Assembly: GCA_023678885.1 (NCBI GenBank)
Contig: CM042979.1
Location: 21,009,513-21,073,512, forward strand
DNA: 64,000 nucleotides
Source of the DNA: Pogostemon cablin
Taxonomy: Eukaryota > Streptophyta > Magnoliopsida > Lamiales > Lamiaceae
Reading direction: 5' to 3'
In this document: in pieces, positions 1-11,851 of the stretch
Position numbering within the stretch: position 1 is the first letter of the stretch
How the letters are laid out: each line of letters begins with the position of its first letter
Program-made: the position numbers and the translations under genes
Notes under the pieces: generated by a model
The model's input: the letters and a program-made list of their open reading frames with translations, nothing else
What the model was told of the DNA's origin: nothing
The model's database searches: none

Positions 1-346
1 AGTTGGATCTTTCCATTAGAGTAACACGATGAATATACCGGTTGAATATTTTTGTTCTTCTTTGAGATTCTCTCATCATACCAGAACAACGTCCCACAAT
101 GAGTGCAATTGTAAGTTGGATCACCAAAGTCTAGATATTCTGGATTGTGGAATATAAGTAAAGTTAACCATTTATAAAAAAAAAAATCTCACTTACCCAA
201 GATTGAAAGAAAAAAAATCTTCTGTAATGTGTTTTCCCCTTAAATGAAATATAAATTTATATTTTCTCAATAGAAATGCTATGTAATTCAAATTCTTATG
301 GTAAAAATTCTTTTTGTGCATATGATATTTTAAATTTTAATATATC

Positions 347-399
<53 letters not shown>

Positions 400-1792
400 G
401 CCTCATTGAAATCAAATAAACTATCTAATTATTTAAAGATGTTATTTTTTCTTTACGATACGACATAATCTCTTAATTTCAAAATGATTGTACCACTAAT
501 GATGATATGATTTATTTAATGTATTTAATGTACTATAATTTTCTAAAAATGAATAATCTGACCATGATCATTTTCAACATGTGCCATTGTTGTGATAGAT
601 CTCTGACTTTTTGTTGACGATCCTAAAATTATAATACAACAATTGTTAATAAATAATTAGGCTATATTTTATTCATATACACTTAAATAATAGTGAAAAA
701 TAGTAGTAAACAAACCTTGTCTTTTTGATTCAAGAATTAATTTACGTAGTTTTCGTGCTGACTTTGAAAGATTAAAATCTTCACGGGGAGTATCCGCGGA
801 TATCTTCTTGGATTCTAAATCTAGTTAAGCATTGATTTGTGCAACATGATAGTTAGTTTAATAATAATGCAATTTTTTATCATACAATTGTTATAGGAGT
901 TTTATGACAACGTTAGAAAAATAAATATGAACAAATGAACTAATAAATATATATTATTGAATTAACATAACAGTTTATATTTAAGTAAAAGTTACCTGCT
1001 TCTTGATATTTGCGTTTTCCAATCATATTCAGATTTCTTTCCAATATCATTTCATGTGTGAACTTGGTGTTTTCATCGGGAGCACCTTAAACAAAATGAA
1101 ATTAAAAAATTTTATGTAAAACTAATCATTGGGATTCAATTGAAGAGAGTCAAAAACAATAAAAATAAATAAATATTCAAAATTAGTACACACCAGTTGA
1201 ACAATATGATCTAAATTATGATTATTATTATTATATTGAAGATGTTTAATTTTGAAAATACATCTTAAATAAAAATAATAAAGGTAGAAATCTTATATCA
1301 GATTTTCAGATATTTATAACATAAGAAAAAATTTATTTATTTATTTATTTATAATTTTAGAAAGAAAAAAATGTAAATTAACGTACGTGATCTCTTATAA
1401 GCTAGAGTATTCTTGCGCAAATATCTTGCTGCTTTGGAAGTCTCTCGATCCGGTACATGAATACTAATGTGCATTTCATCTAATAAAAAATTAAATTAAG
1501 AATGAATTTATTGAGAGATCAGATGAAATAATAATTAAATTAAGGATGAATTTATTGAAAGACAATATTTCTTTCAGTTCCATTTATTATGAGTTTTACC
1601 AATTATGAAAAGTTAAGAAAACAAAAAATAAAAAAATAAATAGTGTTTTTATCTTGTTCCCTTCACTGTTAAACGTAGGAGAAATAATATACTCAGAACA
1701 TTCACCTTTTCTTTGATCATTATATTGGTGGCTATGAATTATTTGATCATTATATTGGTGGTTATTCATAGAATTCTCTTCATACGACATTC
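1..1792 (-). CDS. Helitron-type protein, 5' exons only (partial at window edge)
   Basis: Five exons can be read on the minus strand: 1706-1792, 1387-1479, 996-1085, 716-820 and 139 down to 1, where the gene leaves the window. Each internal boundary has GT..AG signals. All four complete exons are multiples of three (87, 93, 90, 105) and join in the same phase. The last visible exon encodes GDPTYNCTHCGTLFWYDE, a CxxCG..W..E zinc-like segment typical of the N-terminal part of plant Helitron replicase/helicase proteins (family knowledge). The first listed exon contains an internal 24-30 base duplication giving HQYNDQ twice. An ATG lies three bases inside that exon, but a CAG acceptor stands just before it, so a further upstream exon is likely. 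The helicase and Rep domains would lie outside the window, so autonomy cannot be judged. It could be a captured fragment rather than a living element. Confidence 0.62.
350..397. repeat. (AAT)n microsatellite
   Basis: An uninterrupted AAT trinucleotide run of about 16 units, inside the intron between the first two minus-strand exons of the Helitron-type gene (1-139 and 716-820). Confidence 0.95.
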
Positions 1793-3420
1793 CTGCAAAA
1801 TTTATTATAATAAATTAACAAATGTATTAGGGCTTATACATATATATGTGAATGAATTACTAAATAAATAAATAAACTTATATTTTTCTTTATAGACCTC
1901 ATAGTTTAATTTTGTTTGGAATTTAACTTTTATTATTGCAAATCTACGAATAAAAAAATTAAGTTAGTTGTAAATACAAATAAATAGTCGGTAAAGATAA
2001 GGTAAATGTTAAAGAAGTAACTGTTGGTATTTAATTATTTTATTTTTATCCTAATGTTGAATGTATAGAGCAAATTAATAAATTTGGAAAACTAAATCAT
2101 CTAAATAAATTTTGTAGCATACTATTATATTACTAAAATATACTCATTTTTTTATAATATATTCAAAGTATCGTATCAATGTGCTCCTATATACACTAAT
2201 AAAACAAATTAAACTATCGTTTAAATATATATCATTTGAATTTGTACCTATATTTAATCCTAAATATATATCATTGATTCTTCTACCTATACTTTAAGAT
2301 AAACATTTGCTATATTTCAAATTCGTTTTTCATAGCATACTATAATAATAATAAGTATATACATATTATATTATATTATTAATTTTATATATTTTGAAGT
2401 ATAATAACTAATAATTATTTTTCAAAAATATATTTATGAGTAATATATTCCGTCAGATTAATTTTTTAAAGCATGTATTTTTTTCTCTGCACAATCAATC
2501 TTTATCAATATTATTTCAAAACATGTATTTTTTTCTCTGCATAATCAATCTTTATCAATATTCAAGACATATGTTCTTTTATATTATTCACAACCTTTAT
2601 GTCAGAGGTAATTTATACTTTCATTTTCTAGACTTTGCATTAAATCTCTACACCCTCCATATAAAGAAGCTGATTTATTATCTAAATTAAGAAAGCAGCA
2701 TTATTGATAACAATATTTGAACTTTATTATGCATATCAAATAGTTAAATCTAATTTGTTACAAATGAGGCAAACAATATCTCTAAGTCGATCCCCTATCT
2801 GAATCTCCACCTCCACCATTTTCAAAGTAATAGATTTACCGTTGAACTTGTATTTTCATAGACTATGGGTTGAACTTGTATTTTCATCATTTTCATCCCA
2901 TCTGTAATCTTATACAATCTTATACAAAGTAGAACGAATGAGTAATATTTCCATCTTCTCAATTCTTAAATCTCAGAAAGCACACTAATATACCATCTAT
3001 GTAAATCTAAACTTGAATCAACCACACCAACACACCAAAAATCATAAAATTTTAGCATAAAAATCAATCAAAATGCTCTGATTCACACCACCATTAAATC
3101 TAATCACAATGATATAAATAATATTATATGCAAGTATGAATTGAATTCTCACAAAATTCCTTTTATTTTTCTCCACAATTTCACAAAGATTTTCTATTTC
3201 CTGAGATCCCTCCATCGTTCATCATTATTTCACAAAGATTTTCTATTTCCCGAGATCCCTCCACGTTCATCATTTCATTCAATCAAACGTTAAATCTATA
3301 AAATACTAAGAGTTGTCTTTCAAATATTAGATTTCAAATCCATATTACAAAATTATCCCACACATTAGATTTCATATCCTTATTAGCTTCAAATCATACA
3401 CGCAAAAAAACCCAAGAGAA
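1793..3420. other. AT-rich gene-free stretch with small tandem duplications
   Basis: No supported gene. Two local duplications are visible. A 42-base block starting GCATGTATTTTTTTCTCTGC at 2471 recurs at 2521 (period 50). A block starting TTTCACAAAGATTTTCTATT at 3179 recurs at 3228 (period 49). The short ORF over the first duplication is AT-rich and not convincing as a protein. Confidence 0.6.
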
Positions 3421-3780
3421 AGAGAGAGTCCGTCTACCTTCTTATGGTGGATTTCGCCGGCTTAAATAACGGCGAAGGAGTTTAATCCTTCTTCGGCACC
3501 GGAGATATTAGGGTGGAGAGAGAGGGTGGGTTGAGATTCTTCTGTATGCACATGACGTTTGACAGAGGGCTTGCAAGTTGGGATTCTTCTTTTGCTGATG
3601 ATTTCGCCGGAAGACTGTGATTCTTCTTTTGCTGATGATGTTCGCCAAAAGAATTGAACGATGGTGGAGGAAATTTACCTTTGGCGCCGGCAATTTAGAG
3701 GATAGGGTGGAGACTGGAGAGAGGGACGGAGATTAGGGATAGAGAGAGAAGGTCGAACGAACTGATGCCTTGCAAGTCTG
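3421..3780. other. GC-richer island with purine-rich and GCCGGC words
   Basis: This interval is clearly richer in G+C than its surroundings and contains GAGAGAGAG tracts, several GCCGG words and a 19-20 base duplication (GATTCTTCTTTTGCTGATGA near 3580 and 3618). It resembles the leader of a plant gene and lies upstream of the minus-strand Helitron-type gene, so it could be that gene's promoter or first exon. No splice link can be shown. Confidence 0.3.
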
Positions 3781-4025
3781 TCTTTTATTAGAACCGCTTA
3801 TTTTTTACTTTAAGTAGTATAAAGATTTGCACATTAGCCCATATAATATACTAAAATACAGATATAAGCACCGATTTTTTTATTTAAGCAGAAAAAATAT
3901 TTTCAAAATTCTAACAAAAAGACACGTCATCTACAAATTAATCTCCTACTGCCCCCTAAGCAAAATTAAACCTTCCTTTAGTTTACTAAAGATATATATA
4001 TATATTTTTTTAAAAAAAGGGATCG

Positions 4026-4186
4026 ATTTGGTTAACCTGTTAAACCAACCAAAATATTTCGGTTCGATTTAATCTAGTTTTAGCTTACTTTGGTTCGATT
4101 TTGGTTTTCCAAAAAAAGTTCGGAAAAAGTTCAATTTTGGTAGTTCGGTCGGTTCGATTAACCAAACCGATCGATGCACACCTCTA
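4026..4186. mobile_element. hAT-like terminal fragment (GGTTCGG-rich)
   Basis: The stretch is built of GGTTCGATTTTGG-type words and ends in ATGCACACCTCTA. That is the inverted form of the TAGGGGTGTGCATCGG terminus of the two complete hAT-like elements at 34962 and 55823. No matching left end or target duplication was found, so this is called only as a terminal remnant. Confidence 0.45.
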
Positions 4187-5133
4187 TCTATTCCCATCAT
4201 CCTTTTTCCATTCAGTCGTAGCTGCATGCCTCCCTTTAGGCTTTGATTTTCTCTATTCCGTTTGACTTTTCGACTGCTGTTCCCTTCAAGCCACTTCTTG
4301 GCTTTTATCTTAGATGCATTTGGATCCTATTGCTATATCCCATTCCCATGCATCATCCTTGGAGTCCGGAGTAGCTTTTTCAAATCTGTATTGGCCACGA
4401 CTTACATGGTGTTAGTGCTGATTGATAACACAGGGGGAGTAGGGCTACTCACTCCGAGCAACATCTCACTTTCTATGGCTTGCTCGCCAACCTAAGCCTG
4501 TTGCTGATTTTAAAGCTTGAGATCAGCCTCTTCTATTATTACTCTGTGCCTTCGTCCATCGTTGGTCTCGGCCCATCCACTCGCCTCTGCACTTGGTTTT
4601 ACTCATGATAATAGTCGTGCTCCATTGTTAAGCCACTTTCTTTGGCTTCCTTGATGAACTATTTTATCATGCTTTATTTTATTTTGATTTTCGGAGCCAA
4701 CTGTTTAGGCTCATTTTGCAAGCCACTTGTTTAGGTTTTTTTCTTGCTTTTTCCCCTTCACTTTTCTCTTTGTCCCCCTTCTTAGTTTCTTTTAACTTTT
4801 TAATATTATTGCGTAGTTAAAAAAAATCATATCTATAATATTTTTCACAACTTTTACCTAGACAAAATTTTCAGTGGACCCAAGTTCATGAAAGTATTTT
4901 GTTTACCTAATTACTCCACTATCATTTCAACTTTATGGTTTTATGTTTATCCTTTACCTTTTAGAATTTATTGCATTTTTTAATCATTGAATATGACCTA
5001 AATGTGTGAAATTATAATAATATTATTTACTTATGTGGTTTAAGACTTGTCTACTTTAAACTAAGAATTTTGTTCTTTAGAAATTTTATCATTTATTCAT
5101 TCAAAATAAAATAGGTGTACAAAAAATGATGGC
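4187..5133. other. Unassigned stretch, partly similar to sequence at 37440-37580
   Basis: No recognised gene. The 77-codon plus-strand ORF at 4262-4495 has no family I know. The pyrimidine-rich part near 4690-4790 (CATTTTGCAAGCCACTTGTTTAGG) resembles a stretch at 37460-37510, which suggests an old dispersed repeat. Confidence 0.3.
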
Positions 5134-5484
5134 TAAATATAGTGTGCACCCGGGTGTACATGAAGCTTCGTGTGCACCCACGTACAAATATAAGCAAAAA
5201 CATATACAATTATGAGTAAAAATGTATACAATTTAATTGTTAATTTTTTTAATAAAAAATTGAGTGTAAAAAAATGTACAATTATTAAAATACATGCATA
5301 CACTATTGAATAAAAAGTTATACACATATGAATGCTTGTTTTTTTAATGAAAAATTTAGTGTGAATAAAGTATACAAATATTACAAAACACGTATACAAA
5401 AGAGAATAACATGTATACAAAATAGAATAAAAAGTTATACAAATATGGGTGCAAGGGTACACCCGGGTGCACCTAATATACACT
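5134..5484. mobile_element. MITE with CACCCGGGTG termini
   Basis: Inverted ends face each other: TGTGCACCCGGGTGTACA at 5143-5160 and its imperfect inverse GTACACCCGGGTGCACCT at about 5457-5474. Each is flanked by a TATATTAG-like block in inverse orientation. The middle is AT-rich and repeats words such as AAAAGTTATACA. No transposase. A related CACCCGGTGCACC word lies near 29181. Confidence 0.55.
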
Positions 5485-5637
5485 CAAAAATGATTGTGCA
5501 TTTCAAATGTAGGGAATATTAACTCTTAAAAAAAAGGAAAAAAAAAACTTAATAAATAGAAAAATTGCTAATTAAAAATGTTTGGTTTCCATAAAAAAAT
5601 ACCCTTTATTAAGTCCCATTATAGTCATTTTTTCAAC

Positions 5638-5809
5638 TAATTTGTGTCAATTTAGTTCTGTAACTTGTTTGAATAGTTAATTTACGTTCCAATGAGAGTG
5701 TCATGTGCTAACACGTGACGTTTTTCGGATAAGATTTAAGATTCCGACAAAAAAATGGACTAGAATTAACCAACTACAAAAAAATACGAAACTAAATTGA
5801 CACAAATTA
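5638..5809. mobile_element. Short MITE, 20-bp perfect terminal inverted repeats
   Basis: TAATTTGTGTCAATTTAGTT begins at 5638 and its exact reverse complement ends at 5809, giving a 172-bp element. The interior has a second imperfect dyad around CACGTGACG. No coding capacity. Target duplication not certain (possibly TA). Confidence 0.65.
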
Positions 5810-5929
5810 ACTTTTATTTTAAAATTTTAAGTATCGTTTAGTTATGTGATCAAACAAATGTTTAATTCTATTCAAACTAAATTTCTTTTGAAGTAAAATG
5901 ATTGAGTTCTCCACTGTTTTATAAATCGG

Positions 5930-6740
5930 ATCAGATCGATCGGTTGAACTGCGAACTGGAGCCAGAAACGATCCAAAACACCCCAAAACACCATTATTAT
6001 GGTTAAATCGGGTTGAACAGATCGGATCGAATTGAACTGAAAAAGCCGATAAAATCGGTTGAATCTGTCCTACCTAATTTGTAGTACTTTTTTTATTTTA
6101 TTTTTATAATTTTCAATGTTTAAAATTTTTATTTTTTACTTTTAATGATGTTTCACTTTTATTTTTGTTTATTTTAGAACATTATACTCCATCCGTCCCG
6201 TTCTAATTGTTAAGTTTATTTTTTGCACGAGAATTAAGGAATATAGTATTTTAATGTGTATTGAGGTGAGATATATAATATTTTAATGTATAGTGGGTAT
6301 TTGTATTAGTGTTGTAGGTGGGTCCCATGAAAATATCTTAAATGTTTTGCGTGGGTTCCATATACCAAAAAAAAATGTAACTATTAGGATGTGATGCCTA
6401 AACTAGAAATATGTAACCGTTAGGACGTGATGGATGGAGTATTTAAATTTTGAATTAAATAATAAATTATAGTATTGTGTATGTATGTATATTATAATTA
6501 TGCATGAAGTAAGAATTATAAACTATAAATATTAAATTATATTTTATTTAAAATGATTTTTTAATTTTGTAAAATAATTTTGGTGGTTATACATTTTTTA
6601 TAAATGGTGATTCTATAAAATATAATTAAAAATATGTAAATCTAATTTTTGGTTGAATCATTGATTGAATCAGTACGACCAGTTAAACCTCGAACTATTG
6701 TCTCCACCGATTCGATCTCCTATCTAATTATGAAAACATT
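5930..6740. mobile_element. Decayed repeat with GATCGGTTGAA-rich ends
   Basis: Both ends of this interval (5930-6070 and 6650-6725) are rich in words such as GATCGGTTGAAC and CGATTCGATC, in an otherwise AT-rich stretch, and the Stowaway element at 6187-6439 lies between them. It looks like an old nonautonomous DNA transposon, but neither termini nor target duplication can be fixed. Confidence 0.3.
6187..6439. mobile_element. Stowaway-type MITE
   Basis: It starts CTCCATCCGTCCC and ends with the inverted GATGGATGGAG, flanked by TA on both sides (6185-6186 and 6440-6441). Size 253 bp, typical of Tc1/mariner-derived Stowaway elements. Confidence 0.8.
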
Positions 6741-6833
6741 TAATTTTTCAGGCAATTAATAAAAAAGTATAAAATATCTACCATCTTCAACAATTGTCCT
6801 TAACGTAAAAAAAATATCATATTGTTAATTCAC

Positions 6834-7213
6834 ATTTAAAGGATAAATTACTAATTTTATAACATTTTCTTAATTAGAACCCATAATTCTAAACATTGAT
6901 ATTTTGAAGAGGAGTAATGTTCCTTTTCTTCTTGGTCATGCACCTGTGATACAAATGCACCTAAAAGATTTTAACTGTTAGATAAAATTCTAAATTAATT
7001 TTTACTACTAATTATTTAAATAATTAATAATTAAAAATAGAAATAGAAAATTACTCACTACCCCAACTTTTAGTCTATAAATCATGCAGTGGTGCACAGG
7101 TGCACCAAAAATCACCCCAAATTTAAAGGATAAATTACTAATTTTATAACATTCTCTAAATTGGAACACATTTTTCTAAACATTTGATATTTTGAAAAGG
7201 AATAATATTCTTA
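6834..7213. repeat. Direct repeat of about 90 bp flanking a small inverted-repeat element
   Basis: The block beginning ATTTAAAGGATAAATTACTA at 6834 is repeated from 7121 (offset 287) with about 85-90% identity over some 90 bp. Between the copies lies a small element with inverted GTGCACAGGTGCACC-like ends (near 6935-6965 and 7088-7106). The arrangement suggests either a local duplication that includes the insertion, or a composite repeat. Confidence 0.55.
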
Positions 7214-7384
7214 TCATTCTTAACAGTATACCGCAAACAAATATAAACTACCTTGAATAAAATCAATAATGTGGGTCAATAAAATATTTTTTTTAATAAA
7301 ATAAAATTGAGTTTTTTCATCTAAGACCTGAAATATGTATCAACTGTCGATCCAAGGCTCGAATTTTATTTTATATCGATTAGG

Positions 7385-8700
7385 GGACTAATTTTATTTA
7401 TAATTATCAGTTTAAGATCCACAACAATAACACCGTTAACTAATTTTTTAACAATAATTGATGTGTGAGATAATTTGCCACGTGGTATCCAAATTATATT
7501 TAAATAACAAACTAAAAATGATTTAAGCTAATCATGTTCGAGATCATCGTCCATTATTTTTCATTTTTTCTCCGCTTTTATTTTAATTCTCCTCGAAAAT
7601 TATGCTATGATTTATCGTTTCTCAAAAATATCAAATGCTTCTCATGTCTTAGGCAAGAGGAATGCTTGTTTGATTTACTTCATGAATTTTAATTAAAAAG
7701 ATCACTTTAAAATGATAAATTGAAATTAAATACTCCCTCCGTCCCATGTTAAGGTTTACGTTTTTCATTTTGGGTTGTTCCACAATAAGGTTTACATTTC
7801 CTTTTTTGTCATGTTGGGCCCACACAAAACAATTAATTATTCCATGGAGGGTTCACACACAACACTAATACAACTACCCAGTTTACATTAAATATTATTT
7901 CTCTCACCTCACTATACATTAAAATATTATATCTCTTAATCTCCGTACAAAAAGCAAACGTCAACATTAACTCGGAATGAAGGGAGTATGTATCAGACAA
8001 TTTATCAAACACTTCATATATAATAGTTTAGAAAAAATGACTTTACAATCTAAACTAAATCAATAAGAATTTTTTTTTCTAAATTCATTATCAATCTTCC
8101 CATCCACACCAAACATAAATTTTGACTTCAAAACAAAGAGAAAGAATGAAAGCTATAAACATATTTAAAATCAAATCCTATTATATAAAAGAAAAAAACT
8201 TGGAAACTTTCTTGTAAAAAGTTGTAAATTTTTTAGTTAAGTAATTACCGCTCTAAGAGTTTCTTGACAACAAAATAGAATCGAATACTGCAACAAATAA
8301 TTTATCAGACATTGATTTCATGTTTTGATATACCAATCGAAGATTTGAGGAAGGTGGAGGAAACATAGGGCATGATTCTTCCTGAAGACATTCTAACAAT
8401 GTAGAAGTTAGTATAGCAAATATATGAGAGAATTTTTGTGTTTTACGTATAACCCATTGATTTATTTTGGAATTCGAAGAGTTCTTCATACTTTAGGAAA
8501 TGGATGAATCAACTCTTTCTTTCTTTTACTTACTTACTAATTAATGGATTGATTCAAATTTTATTTAATTAATATTTCATATTTAATATGGTGCCACGTA
8601 GGAAGTTAACTTAACAATTACACATGTCAGCTTACGTTAGAAGAGTAATTAACGGTGTTAATGATGTTGAGTGTTCAATCGATAGTTTTTAATTAATTAA
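7385..8700. mobile_element. Mutator-like nonautonomous element, long inverted ends
   Basis: The left end contains AACACCGTTAACTAATTTTT followed by GCCACGTGG. The right end, read in reverse complement, gives AACACCGTTAATTACTCTTC followed by CCTACGTGG, with recognisable similarity over roughly 100 bp (left about 7385-7500, right about 8590-8700). The interior carries a nested Stowaway element and a 78-codon minus-strand ORF (8253-8489) that I do not recognise. Exact ends and target duplication are not resolved. Confidence 0.5.
7733..7986. mobile_element. Stowaway-type MITE
   Basis: CTCCCTCCGTCCC at the left and the inverse GAAGGGAG at the right, flanked by TA on both sides; 254 bp. It lies inside the larger inverted-repeat element, so it inserted later. 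Confidence 0.8.
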
Positions 8701-11377
8701 GTCTTCAGGAAATAATTCAAATTTGGAATAGATAGTTAATTAATATCTTTATTATACTAAATGAAGGTATTTTCTTGATGAGTTGTCAACACAACAGGAT
8801 TTAAACAATTTTCTATTGCCGAGGTGTCACTTCCACAGTATTTAAACGCTGAGGTGTCGCTTTTTTTTTATGTTTTTTAAGATTTTTTTCAAGGCAAAAA
8901 CTCTCGTGCCTCCGGGGACACGGAAGGAAGGATACTCCGTGTCTCCATGTGAACACAACCATCCCCTCCAATCATATTTAAACCTATGTATTACTAGGGA
9001 TCTAAATTGAAAAAGGGCATAGAAATTGCAAAGGCGCACAGAATGTGCTACGTTTGCCCGGGTGCATAGGAGCCTCACTCTTTTTTTAATCTTTTCTTAT
9101 TTTCATTTATTCACTTCAGCACTCTCGTATCACGTAACGCAAATGTGTCATATTTTAAGCTTTTTTTATTTTTTTTCTTTCATTATTTTCATTCATTCAC
9201 TTTAATGCTCTCTGGTGCGTTTCTTCAACACGGCTCTCTTCGTCTGGCATTATGAATGGAGTTATGGTCACACAAACATGCCTTCCTCTCTCCGTCAGGC
9301 TAGGTGCCTTTTGGCGTTATTTTTATTTATGAATGGAGTTATGGTACCACAATCACACCGCCTTTCTCTCCATCTGGGATCACTGGCCGCTTTATATCCT
9401 TCTCTCGCTGCTTGCTGCCCTCCGCCCGTATCCATTGTGGTTTGTCGTCCTCTTCGACATTCCCATTTGAGATTTAGATTTGGGTAAGCTTTCACCTTCT
9501 CCTCCTCGATTTACCATTAATATTTCCCAATCTTATTTTCTGCAAGACCGTAAATTAGAATGCTCTTTCTCCTGAACCAATTCGGTAATTGACATTGTCC
9601 TATCTGGTGTCTAATTTCAAGAAGCTTTTCTTAAAATTTGGTTTAATTTTAAAATATAGGATTACATTGCTGAATGAGAAGGTGAATGAAGGCAAGAGTG
9701 GAACACAACTCATTTTGATGTTGCAAAGGATATATCAAAGAGCTTGGCACCGCGCTGGTCACGCTCCTCAATATTTACGAATAGTAAACTTCTCCTGTAT
9801 CAGGTTCTCTAAAATTTCTGAGAAATGTTACTTTTAGGAATTTTTTTTGTTTCAATATGGAGTCTTTTTTAGAGTTATTAAATGAAATTTTCAATTGATT
9901 GTTTTGAATTGGAACACTTTGGTAATGGGGGAAATAATCCTAAGGAAAAAGCTCCATATATTTTCATTGTCCCAATAAAGGGTGAACATTCATGTTTTTG
10001 TTTTTCTTTTGCTTAATGTTTTTTAAGCGATTATTTATCTACTTTTAACTCTAAAACTAAATATCTGAAAAGGGTATTTATGAATTTATTCCCATTGTTT
10101 TCTTGCTGATACTACGAACTGAACTGTGTAGATTTCAACACCCAGTGTAATTGGGATGGAATGTCAGTAGTCCAAGAAGAGAGCTTGATAGAGGTAGGGT
10201 GGAAAGGCAGAAAGCTGTAGGTGCTTTACACATTAGTGATGACCAAGTTGTTCGAAAAGCTTATTGAAAATAGTTGAAGAATCTTATCATAACTACTCCT
10301 TTCCTGATAAATGATAGGAAGCTGAAACAGCTGCTTTGAAAAGATTCGGAAAGTTTCTGTGGAAGTCCAGTGAATTAGTCAGCGCAAAGACTTTCTCATT
10401 TCTATAAATTGCTGGTGGATTATGAGACGTATGTTACGGTTATCTTCTTGGCAATCATTTATGTCTATAAAATCGGATCTAATTATAAACCAGCTGACAT
10501 TTGGTGCTCTCTTGCAGGTTTGAGCAATCTTAACACCTCATTGCTCAAAATTGGTTTTGATCTTTGCAGCCGATTAGCAGTTACCAATTCCATTTCATGT
10601 AAGAATCCTAAGGTACCACTTTATCCTCGACTTGCTCTGGAAAAGTAAATTCTGGAATGAAATAAATAGTTAATATATTTTAAAGGATAAATAATGGTTC
10701 AACATATTCATAGTGTTCTAATGCATATCTCATAGGACATTCAGTATTGAAAATTTACTAATTTGAATGGCCTTTTGTTGATGACATTAGCATGGACAAG
10801 TGGGTATTTTGATGCAGCCATGACTTTGATGACATTAACTTGGACAAGCTATTATGAAAACTTTCGGCTTTCGCTATGGAATTATTCGAGTTTTCCTAAT
10901 TTAACATGGGAGTTTTTTCTTCCTTTTTCCTTGATTTGAATATCCAATATATAGAGATTTCATAGAACGTTAATGTAAAATTATACTCCATATCATTGCC
11001 ACTATGTGCAATAAGTTATTTTAAGAATGAAATACTTTGATATATTCCACATCCAAGAAGGTGGATACCATTGTACTACTTTATGCAGATTTGATGCGTC
11101 TTTGATTATGCTTAATAGTGGCTTATATATTCTGTATTTTTGTCTTGATTGTCAAAGTCAAGAGTCCGTGCTTTGTGTTAGTGATGGTTACTTTCATTTT
11201 TCACTTAATCTAATCCTTTTAGTGGCTAACTCATCATTGTTGTGTCTGTCGAAGGTGTGTTCTGAAGAATGGTGGGTACTCTTTGGATGTGTGAAGATCA
11301 GTTTCAATAAGATTTTAAGCGATTCATTTTTTTTCTTCATTTTGGCTGTTAACATCTATTTCGATGCAAAAAAAATG
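8701..11377. other. Gene-poor stretch with possible pseudogene remnants
   Basis: No gene can be assigned. Near 9248-9370 a block containing ATGAATGGAGTTATGGT and a following CTCTCC segment occurs twice (period about 95), like a decayed coding or leader duplication. From 10140 to 10650 there are short open stretches such as a plus-strand 79-codon ORF (10409-10648) and a 127-codon ORF at 11027-11410. Composition is slightly less AT-rich than intergenic sequence and some GTAAG/CAG words could be splice sites. Nothing matches a family I recognise. Confidence 0.3.
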
Positions 11378-11569
11378 GAGTTGATCTACTGCACAATTGG
11401 TGTACACTAAAAAAGGATCCATATTTAAAAGTGGGTCAACTATATAATCCTAAAATATACTACCCGGGTCATTCACGCTCTATCCTCTCTCTCCTTTCTC
11501 ACGGATCTACACTCTCTCTCCTCTCTCACGCTAGATCTGTTCCATCACCGCCTTCCTCCACCTGCTCCG

Positions 11570-11805
11570 TATTATGTCAGAGCCTGTTCTGTTAATTAAA
11601 TATTAGAAGTCGTGTTTCTTTCTTTTCAAAAGTGCTTAGCGTTTCTTAGTGGAGGGATGATACAACATCGTTGGCGCCGTTATATAATTGAAGGCCAGCT
11701 CATTCACGGATTAAGCATGACATAACAGCAGGTACAATTCCTTTTTTTCTCCTGAAATTCTCTCTTTCTCTCTCAAATATCTCAATTATTCTTCTGTTCG
11801 TATCA
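11570..11805 (+). repeat. 5' LTR of the gypsy element
   Basis: Begins TATTATGTCAG (the 3' copy keeps the canonical TGTTATGACAG) and ends GTTCGTATCA. A pyrimidine tract of TTCTCTCTTTCTCTCTC lies near the end. Confidence 0.93.
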
Positions 11806-11806
11806 G

Positions 11807-11820
11807 TGACCTCAGAGCCA
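11807..11820 (+). promoter_or_regulatory. Primer-binding site, degenerate initiator-Met tRNA type
   Basis: TGACCTCAGAGCCA follows the LTR by one base and matches most of the common plant PBS TGGTATCAGAGCC. Substitutions at the third to fifth positions fit the age of the copy. Confidence 0.6.
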
Positions 11821-11851
11821 TACGATTCTTGCTGCGCATTATTGAAATTCA

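Noticed and set aside
4262..4495. 77-codon ORF as a membrane protein gene
   Set aside because: No family recognised, no start context or splice partners, and it lies in a probable dispersed repeat.
5133..5483. 116-codon minus-strand ORF with repeated THMCITFYSI
   Set aside because: Falls entirely inside the CACCCGGGTG MITE and reflects its internal repeats.
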